A DNA stretch of 64,000 bases from Rhodoblastus sp963828185 (GTDB lineage Bacteria; Pseudomonadota; Alphaproteobacteria; Rhizobiales; Beijerinckiaceae): NCBI GenBank assembly GCA_963828185.1, contig CAWHDV010000002.1, positions 62,001-126,000 on the forward strand, given 5' to 3'. Under the pieces are notes generated by a model. That model made no database searches. It saw nothing but the letters and a program-made list of their open reading frames with translations, and was not told where the DNA came from. A program made the translations under genes and the position numbers. Below are positions 41,275-50,105 of the stretch, piece by piece. Within the stretch, counting starts at the first letter, position 1. Each line of letters starts with the position of its first letter.

Positions 41275-42057
41275 TCAATAGGTCGACGTATCCCCCTCGA
41301 ACGCCCGCACCCACATGGCGCACAGCCCAGAGCGGACAATGTCGTTCAGGCCGAATTCGATCACCGGAACCGGCATGCCATGCGTGCGGACCAGGTCGAT
41401 CATGCGGCGCAGGCCGGAGGCCGCCTGGATGTCGCATTGATTGACGTCGCCGTTGATCACGCTGATGCAATTCTCGCCGACGCGGGTGAGAAAAGTCTTG
41501 ATTTCGGCGATGCTGGTGTTCTGCGCCTCGTCGAGCAGGATGAAGGCGTTTTTCCACGAACGCCCGCGCATCACCTCGAAGGGGACCATTTCGATGTCGC
41601 CGCGTTTCAGCGCGATGTCGAAAGGCCCGGAGCCCATGCGCTCCTTGATGGCGTCGGCGATCGGGACCGCCCAGGGCGCGAATTTATCCTGCATCGAGCC
41701 GGGGAAGAAGCCGAGCGAGCGGCCGCAGGGCACATTGGGACGGGTGAGGATGATCTTGTCGATCTTGCCATTGCGCAGAAGATCGGCGGCGTGCGTGGCG
41801 GCGATCCAGGTCTTGCCTGTGCCGGCCGGCCCAAGGACCACGATTTGCTCGGAAGTGCGCAGGGCGGCGAGATATTGCGACTGGGTGGGATTGAGAGCTT
41901 TGATGGGTGGCAGGGCGCGTTGGTTCTGGAATTTCGATCCTTGGAACTCGATGATCTCTGCATCTCCGCGTTGGCGCGGATTAACTCCATAGTGTTGGCG
42001 GGAATTGCGGCTCTTCTTTCGGTCCAGTTGTTTGCCCACGCGAGGACTCCTCGGCAT
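41275..42057 (-). CDS. phoH: PhoH-family ATPase
   Basis: A protein of about 260 residues with the PhoH P-loop fold: Walker A GPAGTGKTW near residue 85, KIILTRPNVPCGRSLGFFPGSMQDK, Walker B AFILLDEAQNTSIAEIKTFLTR and INGDVNQCD. It is an ATP-binding protein thought to act on RNA, and is often controlled by phosphate or stress. ATG 42057 is used; GTG 42096 is an in-frame alternative with 13 more residues. Length fits the short PhoH2-less form lacking PIN or KH domains. Confidence 0.88.
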   Translation of the reverse strand: MPRSPRVGKQLDRKKSRNSRQHYGVNPRQRGDAEIIEFQGSKFQNQRALPPIKALNPTQSQYLAALRTSEQIVVLGPAGTGKTWIAATHAADLLRNGKIDKIILTRPNVPCGRSLGFFPGSMQDKFAPWAVPIADAIKERMGSGPFDIALKRGDIEMVPFEVMRGRSWKNAFILLDEAQNTSIAEIKTFLTRVGENCISVINGDVNQCDIQAASGLRRMIDLVRTHGMPVPVIEFGLNDIVRSGLCAMWVRAFEGDTSTY

Positions 42058-42325
42058 GAATCGACGGGCGCGCGTTCCGTCTAGGACGGACTGCACGGTG
42101 GAAGTTTACACGATACGACTGGATAAGCAGCGGGGAAGGCTTTCGCGCTTCTGTGTGAAGGGTTTGCCATGGGCCTGCTCCTCGCTGTTAAAAGGATAAG
42201 CGATTCTCTCCCAACGCAAAGTAAATTATTTTTGGTTTTTTTACGCGCCGGAGATTTGCGGACAAGGTTCCGTTGCTACACTTCGCTCGACGATTCGAGA
42301 CATTGCGACGCCCCTGCGCCGTGTT

Positions 42326-43855
42326 TCAATATCGCCCGATAAAACCGCGCGCGACAAACAGGCTGTACGTGCTGACGGGCAGGCCGAAGCGCATCGCCGT
42401 GACGACCGCGTAAGGCGCGACGCTCTTGAAAGGCGCCGTGACCGCCGCCGGCGCGACGCGGCCGCGCAGCACCAGAATGGCGTCCTTGCCGCGCAGGTCC
42501 TTTTCATCGCGCCAATAGTCGAACTGACTCACCCTGTGGTCGAAGGTCGTGATGTCGCGATCCGATCCGGCGCCGAAGGCCAGTTGCGCGGCCTCGGACC
42601 AGTGCGGCGTGACGATGAAGGACGCGTGCGTTTGCGCCATGGCGCGCGCGGCGGCGGCGGCGGCGACATCCTCGCCGAAGCGGCTCGCCTCGTAGGACGG
42701 CCTGCCGATCCAGCGCATCGCCAGGGGATTGAAAACATAAACGAAGGTTATGAGCGCGAAGCCCAGCGTCCCCACCGCCAGATGCGCCTTGAGCAGCCGG
42801 GGAGAGACGCAGAAAAACGGGATCACGGCGACGAGCGGAATGAAGGAAACGTCGCTCCAGTGCATGATCACCTGTTTCGTCGCCGGCGCCCAGCTGCCCA
42901 GCGCCAGCATGAAGACGGTGGACAAAACGAAGCTCCATTTGCCCAGCGCGTAAAGGGCGCCGATCGCGCCCGGCGCCGGCGCCGTGCGAAGGAATCGATA
43001 GAGCGCCGGCATGAGGAACGGCCCAAAGCCGACCACGGCGAAGGCCTCGCGCGGAAGCCCCATGAAGTCGAAGCCGCTTTTGTCACGGTCGAACCGGTTC
43101 GCCGCATGCAGCGCCACGGTGCCGAAATGGTGGTGGAAGTTCCAGATGGCGATGGGACTGAGGATCACGGCCACCAGCAGCCCGGCCAGATAGAGCTGCG
43201 GCGTCCGGAACAGGCCGCGCAGCCGTCGATCGCAAACGAGGACGCCGAGAAAGGCGAGGCCGAAGAACAGAGCGTTATATTTGCTCAGCCCCGCGAGCCC
43301 CATGAAGACAGCGGCCAGATATAAATTCTTATACGATTTTTCGTCGCTTTCGCGCCACGCCGCCATAAAGTCGGAGAGGAAATAGGCGCAGACGAGCAAG
43401 AACAACACCAGCCAGTTATCGGGCAGGACATTGGTCGATGTGAATATGAACATGGGCGAGCAGAAATAAACGCCCGTCAGCGTCCAGAAATAGATTTTCG
43501 CGTTATCCGGACTCAGCTTGCGCGCCCAAGCATGAAAAAGACCCAGGGTCGCCGCCGCCGCCACCAGGGTGGGAAAGCGAAGTCCAGAAAAATTCCAGCC
43601 GAACAGTCTTTCGCTCAGGCCTTCGGCCCAGCCGACCATCAGCGGATGATCGAGATAGGACAATTGGAGGTGCTGGCCCCACAGAAAATAATAGGCCCCG
43701 TCGGCGTTGGGCGGCACGAGAAAAGCGAACGCCAGCTTGAGCGCCAGCATCGCCAGGACGAAGAAACGCAAGACGTTGAGCGGGACCAGCGGGCGAAAGG
43801 CGGGCGTCGCCGCCATCTTTCCGGCCGGTTCGATCAAGCTCTTGTCGTTCATCAC
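42326..43855 (-). CDS. Family 39 glycosyltransferase (ArnT/PMT-like)
   Basis: A 509-residue membrane enzyme with about ten to twelve hydrophobic segments. The first periplasmic loop has PNADGAYYFLWGQHLQLSYLDHPLMVGWAEGL, with the acidic and YLDHPP-type motif of GT39 enzymes that use polyprenyl-phosphate sugars. A C-terminal periplasmic domain follows (VTPHWSEAAQLAFGAG...). It probably adds a sugar to lipid A, a glycan or protein at the outer face of the inner membrane; the acceptor is unknown. ATG 43855 and ATG 43852 are both possible. Confidence 0.8.
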   Translation of the reverse strand: MMNDKSLIEPAGKMAATPAFRPLVPLNVLRFFVLAMLALKLAFAFLVPPNADGAYYFLWGQHLQLSYLDHPLMVGWAEGLSERLFGWNFSGLRFPTLVAAAATLGLFHAWARKLSPDNAKIYFWTLTGVYFCSPMFIFTSTNVLPDNWLVLFLLVCAYFLSDFMAAWRESDEKSYKNLYLAAVFMGLAGLSKYNALFFGLAFLGVLVCDRRLRGLFRTPQLYLAGLLVAVILSPIAIWNFHHHFGTVALHAANRFDRDKSGFDFMGLPREAFAVVGFGPFLMPALYRFLRTAPAPGAIGALYALGKWSFVLSTVFMLALGSWAPATKQVIMHWSDVSFIPLVAVIPFFCVSPRLLKAHLAVGTLGFALITFVYVFNPLAMRWIGRPSYEASRFGEDVAAAAAARAMAQTHASFIVTPHWSEAAQLAFGAGSDRDITTFDHRVSQFDYWRDEKDLRGKDAILVLRGRVAPAAVTAPFKSVAPYAVVTAMRFGLPVSTYSLFVARGFIGRY

Positions 43856-44071
43856 TCTTTCCGTTCGCGCGAGGCTTCCGATAGCAGCGCCTTTCTGGTC
43901 TTTCGCGGCGCTTTTCGCAATCCCTCGCCGTCGCGCGAATTCCTCATGGGCAAACGCGGACGATGGCTGCGGGCAAGCTTGCGGCTTTAGCCTCGGATTT
44001 CGCCGCCGTCCTGCGAGGGACGACGCGACGCCCGAATGATCAGACCCGCCAGGGGCCGCCCAGGATATGCG

Positions 44072-45570
44072 ATGACAAAAGCTTTTTCGCCCCGCCCCTT
44101 CCCGGTCGCGGTCCCGGAAGCCGGGCGCGGGTTGGCGTCGCTGTTTCGCGAGGATTCAGGCGACGCGCTACTGGCGATGCTGCTGGCGAGCGGCGGCGAC
44201 GAACGCATCGCGCAAGGCGCCGACGGCCGCAATCGCTATGGCGCGCCGATCCGCCCGGCGGAGAACGAAATCTGGTTCGCCTCCTCCACCGCCTCGGCCA
44301 TATCGCAACGCGGCTGGGCCGCCGCCACCGCTGCGCTGCCGCTGGCTTTTTCCGCCGCCAAAGCGGAAGACTGGTTCGCCGGGCTTCGTCGGCGCATCCT
44401 GGCGCCGCTTGCCCCGGAAGGCGCCGATCTCGTCTTCTGCGCGTCGGGCACGCAAGCCGAATACGCCGCGCTGGTCGCCGCGCGCGCGCTCGACGGCGCG
44501 CGGCCAAGACATATGTTCAACCTGCTGGTCGCCCCCGACGAGACCGGACGCGGCGCGCCGCTCGCCGCGAGCGGCAAGCATTTCCTCGGCTCCGCGCCCT
44601 TCGGCGCCGCCCTGCCCGGCAGAGCGATCGACGGCTGGAGCGACGGCTCGATCTATCTGGCGAGCCTGCCGATCCGCGACTCCCACGGCGCGCCGATCGG
44701 GCCGGCCGACATCGACGCCGTCGGCGAATTTTTCGCGCGCAACGCCGTGGCGAGAGGCGCACGGGCGCTGTTGCACGTGCTCGATTGCTCGAAAACCGGG
44801 CTATCCGGTTTTTCGCGCGAGATGGCGAAAAAGCTCAAGCGAGAGTTCCCCGACCGGATTTCCGTCGTGGTCGACGCCTGCCAGTTGCGCTGTGCGCCGA
44901 AAACCATCCGCGACGATCTCGACGCCGGTTTCATGGTGATGCTGTCGGGCTCGAAATTTTTTGGCGGGCCGGCCTTTTCCGGCGCCCTGCTGCTGCCGCC
45001 CGAAATGATGAGCGCCCTGTCGAAGCAGACGGCGATTTCCTGGCCGCAAGGCCTCGCCGCCCATGCCGCCGCGCTCGACTGGCCGCCGGCCTTGCGCGAA
45101 AAAATGGCCGGCCCGTTCGGCGCGCGCGCGAACCAGGGCCTTGGCCTGCGCTGGGAGGCGGCGCTCGCCGAATATGAACCCTATTTCGCGCTCGATCCCG
45201 CCGTCGTCGCGCGCGCAGTCACCCTGTTCCGGGCGGAGGCGCAGGAGAATCTCGCGCGCGTTCCGGCGCTTGCGCTCGATGCGGCCTCGGGCGCGCCGAC
45301 GATCCTGCCAATCTTCAGCCTTAATCCGTCAGGCGCCCCCTCCCCGCCGAACCGATCCAGCATTTTTTGCGCGCGCGCGGCATGCATCTCGGCCAGAAAG
45401 TCGCGGTCGGCGGCGGCGAGGCGCTGCGCCTTTGCCTTTCCGCGCCGCAGATCAACGATTTCGCGCTGCGGATGAAGGACGGCGCCGACGCGGCGGCGGC
45501 TTTCGCGCCGCTGGCGCGGGACATGCAAGTCGTGTTCGACAGGTGGGGCGCGCTGCTGGCGACGGCGTAA
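44072..45570 (+). CDS. PLP-dependent enzyme of unknown substrate, frameshifted near the C-terminus
   Basis: A fold-type I PLP protein: FCASGTQAEYAALVAARAL (cofactor phosphate region), VVVDACQLRC (the Asp pairing with the pyridine) and SGSKFFGGPAFSGALLLP with the Schiff-base Lys. It is kynureninase- or cysteine-desulfurase-like but belongs to no named family I recognise. The first frame runs to 45475 but becomes unnatural after LNPSGAP. From 45337 the neighbouring frame reads LPAEPIQHFLRARGMHLGQKV and goes on to INDFALRMKDGADAAAAF, stopping at 45570. The switch lies in a C5-T-C4 tract (45335-45344), so a homopolymer indel is likely. ATG 44072 follows AGGA. Intact length about 498 residues. Confidence 0.7.
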
Positions 45571-45585
45571 AAGGCGGCGCCCGCC

Positions 45586-46527
45586 TTACCCGTTCGGCAA
45601 ATTCCGCGCCAGCGCCTCCAGCACGGCCATGCGCACGGCGACGCCCATCTCGACCTGTTCGCGGATCAGGCTGTGCTCGCCGTCGGCGACGCTGGAATCG
45701 ATCTCCACGCCGCGATTCATCGGGCCGGGATGCATCACCAGCGCATCCGGCCGGGCGAAGGCGAGCTTTTCCTCGTCGAGCCCGAAAAAGCGGAAATATT
45801 CGCGCGTCGAGGGGATGAAGGCGCCCTGCATCCGCTCGCGTTGCAGACGCAGCATCATGACAATGTCGACGTCGCGCAGGCCATCGCGCATGTTGTTGAA
45901 AACTTCGACGCCGATCTGCCCGATCCCCGTCGGCATCAATGTGCTTGGCCCGACCACCCGCACCCGCGCGCCGAGGCAGGCGAGCAGGATGATGTTCGAG
46001 CGGGCGACGCGCGAATGCAGCACGTCGCCGCAAATGGCGACGGTCAGGCCCTCGATTCGGCCCTTGGCGCGGCGGATGGTCAGCGCGTCGAGCAGGGCCT
46101 GGGTCGGGTGCTCGTGCGCGCCGTCGCCGGCGTTGACCACGGCGCAATCGACTTTTCGCGCCAGAAGGTGCGCCGCGCCGGCCTGATGGTGGCGCACGAC
46201 GATGATATCCGGCCGCATGGCGTTGAGCGTGATCGCCGTGTCGATCAGCGTCTCGCCCTTTTTCACCGACGAATTGGCCACCGACATGTTCATCACGTCG
46301 GCGCCCAGCCGCTTGCCCGCAAGCTCGAACGAGCTTTGCGTGCGGGTCGAGGCCTCGAAGAACAGATTGATCTGGGTGCGGCCGGACAGCCGCGTCTTTT
46401 TCTTCTCGACCTGCCGCGACACCTCGATCGCCTCGTCCGCCAGATCGAGCAAATGGAGGATTTCGAGCCGGTTGAGGCCCTCGATGCCGAGGAGATGGCG
46501 GTGGGAAAAGACGAAGGGCGTGTTCAT
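45586..46527 (-). CDS. pyrB: Aspartate carbamoyltransferase catalytic subunit
   Basis: A 313-residue enzyme for the first committed step of pyrimidine synthesis (carbamoyl phosphate plus aspartate). Motifs: FFEASTRTQSSFELAGKRLG (carbamoyl-phosphate site), NAGDGAHEHPTQALLDALTI, and MHPGPMNRGVEIDS. The usual downstream pyrC is not present: the gene ends 15 bases from the convergent PLP-enzyme gene. No pyrI follows. Confidence 0.95.
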   Translation of the reverse strand: MNTPFVFSHRHLLGIEGLNRLEILHLLDLADEAIEVSRQVEKKKTRLSGRTQINLFFEASTRTQSSFELAGKRLGADVMNMSVANSSVKKGETLIDTAITLNAMRPDIIVVRHHQAGAAHLLARKVDCAVVNAGDGAHEHPTQALLDALTIRRAKGRIEGLTVAICGDVLHSRVARSNIILLACLGARVRVVGPSTLMPTGIGQIGVEVFNNMRDGLRDVDIVMMLRLQRERMQGAFIPSTREYFRFFGLDEEKLAFARPDALVMHPGPMNRGVEIDSSVADGEHSLIREQVEMGVAVRMAVLEALARNLPNG

Positions 46528-46713
46528 GATTTTGGTTTAAAGGAGAGCTTTGGTCCAGACAAGCGTCGCAAAAGGTCGCAAATTTTCGCCTGCGGCGAAC
46601 CGCCATTTGACTATTCGTCGCCGCTCCCCCATTTTCCGCCCCGTTCCGGGCAAGGGAAAAATCGGCCCGGTCTTTGCTTTCAAGCCGGGAGAGCCGGCTT
46701 TCGGGGTTATCGC

Positions 46714-49593
46714 ATGGACGTCGTCATCGTCGAATCGCCCGCCAAGGCCAAGACGATCAACAAATATCTCGGCAAGAATTTCGAGGTCATCGCCTCGTTC
46801 GGACACGTGCGCGACCTGCCAGCCAAGGACGGCTCGGTCGATCCGGCCGACGATTTCAAGATGCTGTGGGAAGTGGACGGCAAGGCCGGCAAGCGCCTCT
46901 CCGACATAGCGGCCCTGGTCAAGAACGCCGACCGCATCGTCCTCGCAACCGATCCGGATCGCGAGGGAGAGGCCATTTCCTGGCATGTTCTCGAAGTGTT
47001 GCGCGCGAAAAAGGTGCTGAAGGACAAGCCGGTCGAACGCGTGGTGTTCAACGCCATCACCAAGGACTCGATCCTCGAGGCGATGAAACATCCGCGCCAG
47101 ATCGACGTCTCCCTGGTCGAGGCCTATCTCGCCCGCCGGGCGCTGGATTACCTCGTCGGCTTCAACCTGTCGCCGGTCCTGTGGCGCAAACTGCCCGGCG
47201 CGAAATCGGCCGGCCGCGTGCAATCCGTCGCCTTGCGGCTGGTGTGCGACCGCGAGCTGGAAATCGAGAAATTCAGGGCGCGCGAATATTGGTCGCTGGT
47301 GGCGTTTCTGCGCAACCAGGGCGACCAGCCCTTTTCCGCGCGCCTCGTCGGCGCCGACGGCAAAAAGATCACCCGGCTCGACATTGGCGCCGGCGCCGAG
47401 GCGGAAGCCTTCAAGCAGGCGCTCGACACTGCCGCCTTCACGGTGACTTCGGTCGAGGCCAAGCCCGCCAAGCGCCACCCCTATGCGCCTTTCACCACCT
47501 CCACCTTGCAGCAGGAAGCCTCGCGCAAGCTGGGCATGGCGCCCGAGAGCGCCATGCGCACGGCGCAGAAGCTTTATGAAGGCGTGGATATCGGCGGCGA
47601 GACGGTCGGCCTCATCACCTATATGCGAACCGACGGCGTTGACGTGGCCCCCGAGGCGATCACCGCCGCCCGCGCGGTGATCGGCAAGGAATTCGGCGCC
47701 AATTACGTGCCGGGTGTTCCGCGCAAATATACGACGAAGGCCAAGAACGCGCAGGAGGCGCATGAGGCGATCCGCCCGACCGACATGTCGCGCCTGCCAA
47801 AGGACGTCGCCCGCTTCCTGCAGCCCGATCAGGCGAAACTCTATGAACTTGTCTGGACGCGCATGGTCGCCAGCCAGATGGAATTGGCGCTGCTCGAGCG
47901 CACCACCGTCGAGATCGAGGCCAAAGCTGCGGGAAAAGCCCTGGAATTGCGCGCCACCGGCCAGGTCGTCCGCTTCGACGGGTTTCTAAAGCTCTACCAG
48001 GAAGGCAAGGACGACGAGGAGGACGAGGAATCCGGCCGCCTGCCCCCGCTGTCGCAAGGCGAGGCGCTGAAGAAGGACCGGATCGACGCGACCCAGCACT
48101 TCACCGAGCCGCCGCCGCGCTTTACCGAGGCGACGCTGGTCAAGCGCATGGAAGAACTCGGCATTGGCCGCCCCTCCACCTATGCCTCGACGCTCGCGGT
48201 GCTGCGCGCCCGCGATTATGTCAAGATCGACAAGAAGCGCCTCGTGCCGGAGGACAAGGGACGGCTGGTCACGGCGTTCCTCGAAAGCTTTTTCGGCCGC
48301 TACGTCCAGTATGACTTTACCGCAGGGCTCGAAGAGCAGCTCGACCGCGTCTCCAACGCGGAAATCGACTGGAAGCAGGTGCTGCGCGATTTCTGGACCG
48401 AATTCTCATTGGCGATCGACGGCACCAAGGAATTGCGCACGACGCAGGTGCTCGACAGTCTCAACGACCTGCTCGGCCCGCACATCTTTCCGGCCAAGGA
48501 GGACGGCTCCAATCCCCGCGCCTGCCCGGTCTGCGGGACCGGCCAGATTTCCCTGAAACTCGGCAAGTTCGGCGCCTTCATCGGCTGCTCGAATTATCCC
48601 GAATGCAAATATACCCGGACCTTGTCCGACCGTGGCGAAAGCGCCGCCAAGGGCGTCGAAGGCGAACGTCCCGGCGTTAAAACTCTCGGCGAGGACCCGA
48701 AGACGGGGCAGGAAATCACTTTGCGCGACGGCCGCTTCGGCGCTTATGTGCAGGAGGGCGAAGGCGACAAGCCCAAGCGTTCCTCGCTCGCCGCCAACAT
48801 GAAGCCCGAGGACGTGACGCTCGAGATCGCGCTGGCGCTGCTGTCGCTGCCGCGCGAAGTGGCGAAACATCCCGACAGCGGCGAGGCCATTCTCGCGGGC
48901 ATCGGCCGCTACGGCTCCTACGTGCAGCACAAGAAGACCTACGCCAACCTGGCCAAGGACGAGAACGTGCTCGACATCGGCGGCAATCGCGCCATCGACC
49001 TGATCCTGACCAAGGAGGCCGGCGGCGGCCGCGCCGGGACCGGCGGCGAGATCCGCGCCGTCGGCGACCATCCCGACGGCGGCGCCATCGCGCTGAAGGC
49101 CGGGCGCTTTGGCCCCTATCTCGCCTGGGGCAAGGTCAACGCCACCCTGCCCAAGGGAACGGACATGACCGGCATGACGCTCGAACAGGCGGTGGCGATC
49201 GTCAACGCCAAGGCTTTGGGCGCGCCGAGCGACGGGCGCCTGCTCGGCGAACATCCCGACGGCGGCCCGATCGCCGTGCGGGCCGGCCGCTTCGGACCCT
49301 ATGTGTCGTGGAACAAGGTCAACGCCACCCTGCCCAAGTCGATGACGCTGGAGACGATTTCAACGGAAGAAGCGATCCGTCTGCTCGAGGACAAGATCGC
49401 CTCGGGCGGCGGCAAGCCGGGCAAGAAGCCGGTCAAGAAGGCGGCGGCCAAGAAAGCGCCGGCGAAGAAGGCGGCGGCGAAAAAGCCGGCCGCCACGAAA
49501 GCCACGAGCAAGGCGAAGATCGAAGAGTTGGACGAGACGCCATTCGAAGGCGGCAAGCCGGCCAAGAAAGCGGCGGCCAAAGCCAAGAAGTAG
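46714..49593 (+). CDS. topA: DNA topoisomerase I
   Basis: A 959-residue type IA topoisomerase that relaxes negative supercoils. The Toprim domain begins at VIVESPAKAKTINKYLG; the catalytic Tyr is Tyr303 in LITYMRTDGVDVAPEA. A zinc ribbon is near residue 605 (CPVCGTGQISLKLGKFGAFIGCSNYPECKY), followed by repeated C-terminal modules (GRFGAYVQ, GRYGSYVQ, GRFGPYLAWGKVNATLP, GRFGPYVSWNKVNATLP). It ends in a Lys/Ala-rich tail of about 60 residues that should bind DNA. The start at 46714 follows GGGG and fits the family N-terminus exactly. Confidence 0.96.
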   Translation: MDVVIVESPAKAKTINKYLGKNFEVIASFGHVRDLPAKDGSVDPADDFKMLWEVDGKAGKRLSDIAALVKNADRIVLATDPDREGEAISWHVLEVLRAKKVLKDKPVERVVFNAITKDSILEAMKHPRQIDVSLVEAYLARRALDYLVGFNLSPVLWRKLPGAKSAGRVQSVALRLVCDRELEIEKFRAREYWSLVAFLRNQGDQPFSARLVGADGKKITRLDIGAGAEAEAFKQALDTAAFTVTSVEAKPAKRHPYAPFTTSTLQQEASRKLGMAPESAMRTAQKLYEGVDIGGETVGLITYMRTDGVDVAPEAITAARAVIGKEFGANYVPGVPRKYTTKAKNAQEAHEAIRPTDMSRLPKDVARFLQPDQAKLYELVWTRMVASQMELALLERTTVEIEAKAAGKALELRATGQVVRFDGFLKLYQEGKDDEEDEESGRLPPLSQGEALKKDRIDATQHFTEPPPRFTEATLVKRMEELGIGRPSTYASTLAVLRARDYVKIDKKRLVPEDKGRLVTAFLESFFGRYVQYDFTAGLEEQLDRVSNAEIDWKQVLRDFWTEFSLAIDGTKELRTTQVLDSLNDLLGPHIFPAKEDGSNPRACPVCGTGQISLKLGKFGAFIGCSNYPECKYTRTLSDRGESAAKGVEGERPGVKTLGEDPKTGQEITLRDGRFGAYVQEGEGDKPKRSSLAANMKPEDVTLEIALALLSLPREVAKHPDSGEAILAGIGRYGSYVQHKKTYANLAKDENVLDIGGNRAIDLILTKEAGGGRAGTGGEIRAVGDHPDGGAIALKAGRFGPYLAWGKVNATLPKGTDMTGMTLEQAVAIVNAKALGAPSDGRLLGEHPDGGPIAVRAGRFGPYVSWNKVNATLPKSMTLETISTEEAIRLLEDKIASGGGKPGKKPVKKAAAKKAPAKKAAAKKPAATKATSKAKIEELDETPFEGGKPAKKAAAKAKK

Positions 49594-50105
49594 CCGCCGC
49601 CGGAGCGTCGTCGGCCCGTTGCGGCGAAAGTGAAAAGTGAAAATGGCGCTGTTGGCGCTCCGTCGCCGCGATTTCGAGTGTTCTCGTTATGTTCCACGTG
49701 AAACACTTCGCGTGAAACGCCCGTTTTCCGCGCCTTTCAGGCGCGACTCCCCGCCTGAGCGGCGCTCGGCGACAAGCGCAACCTAATGGTTGTGGCGCGC
49801 AAAACGGGGCGAGTACACGCGAAAACACACGCTTTTTTGTCAGAAACCGATCGAAAATCGCGTATTTTTTCACAAAAACTCGTCAATTTTCACAGCCGGA
49901 CCGTCTACGTCACATCTTGCAACCTGAGCGCGAGTCGGTCGATTTTCGAGACCGGGCGGCGGCGTTTTTCTCCGCGCGCCGCGATGCAAGGAATTCGGGG
50001 GCTGGATCGAATTGCGCATCACGACGGCGGTGGAGTGCACCCCTGGAATGAGACAAGAAAATCGGGGACAGTTCTCGCGTTCCTCGGGTCGCGGCTTGGG
50101 TCGAT
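49594..50105. other. Convergent intergenic region carrying parS
   Basis: About 510 bases between the ends of topA and otsA. It contains the parS site at 49690 and an A/T-rich segment at 49815-49900 with runs such as CTTTTTTGTC and ATTTTTTCACAAAAA. No credible gene was found on either strand; the frame at 49299-49706 minus is antisense to topA. Confidence 0.6.
49690..49705. promoter_or_regulatory. parS centromere site
   Basis: TGTTCCACGTGAAACA is identical to the widely conserved ParB-binding palindrome (consensus TGTTNCACGTGAAACA). A partial second site (CGCGTGAAAC) follows nine bases on. Chromosomal parS sites usually cluster within a few tens of kb of the origin, so this part of the window may be origin-proximal. 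Confidence 0.8.
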
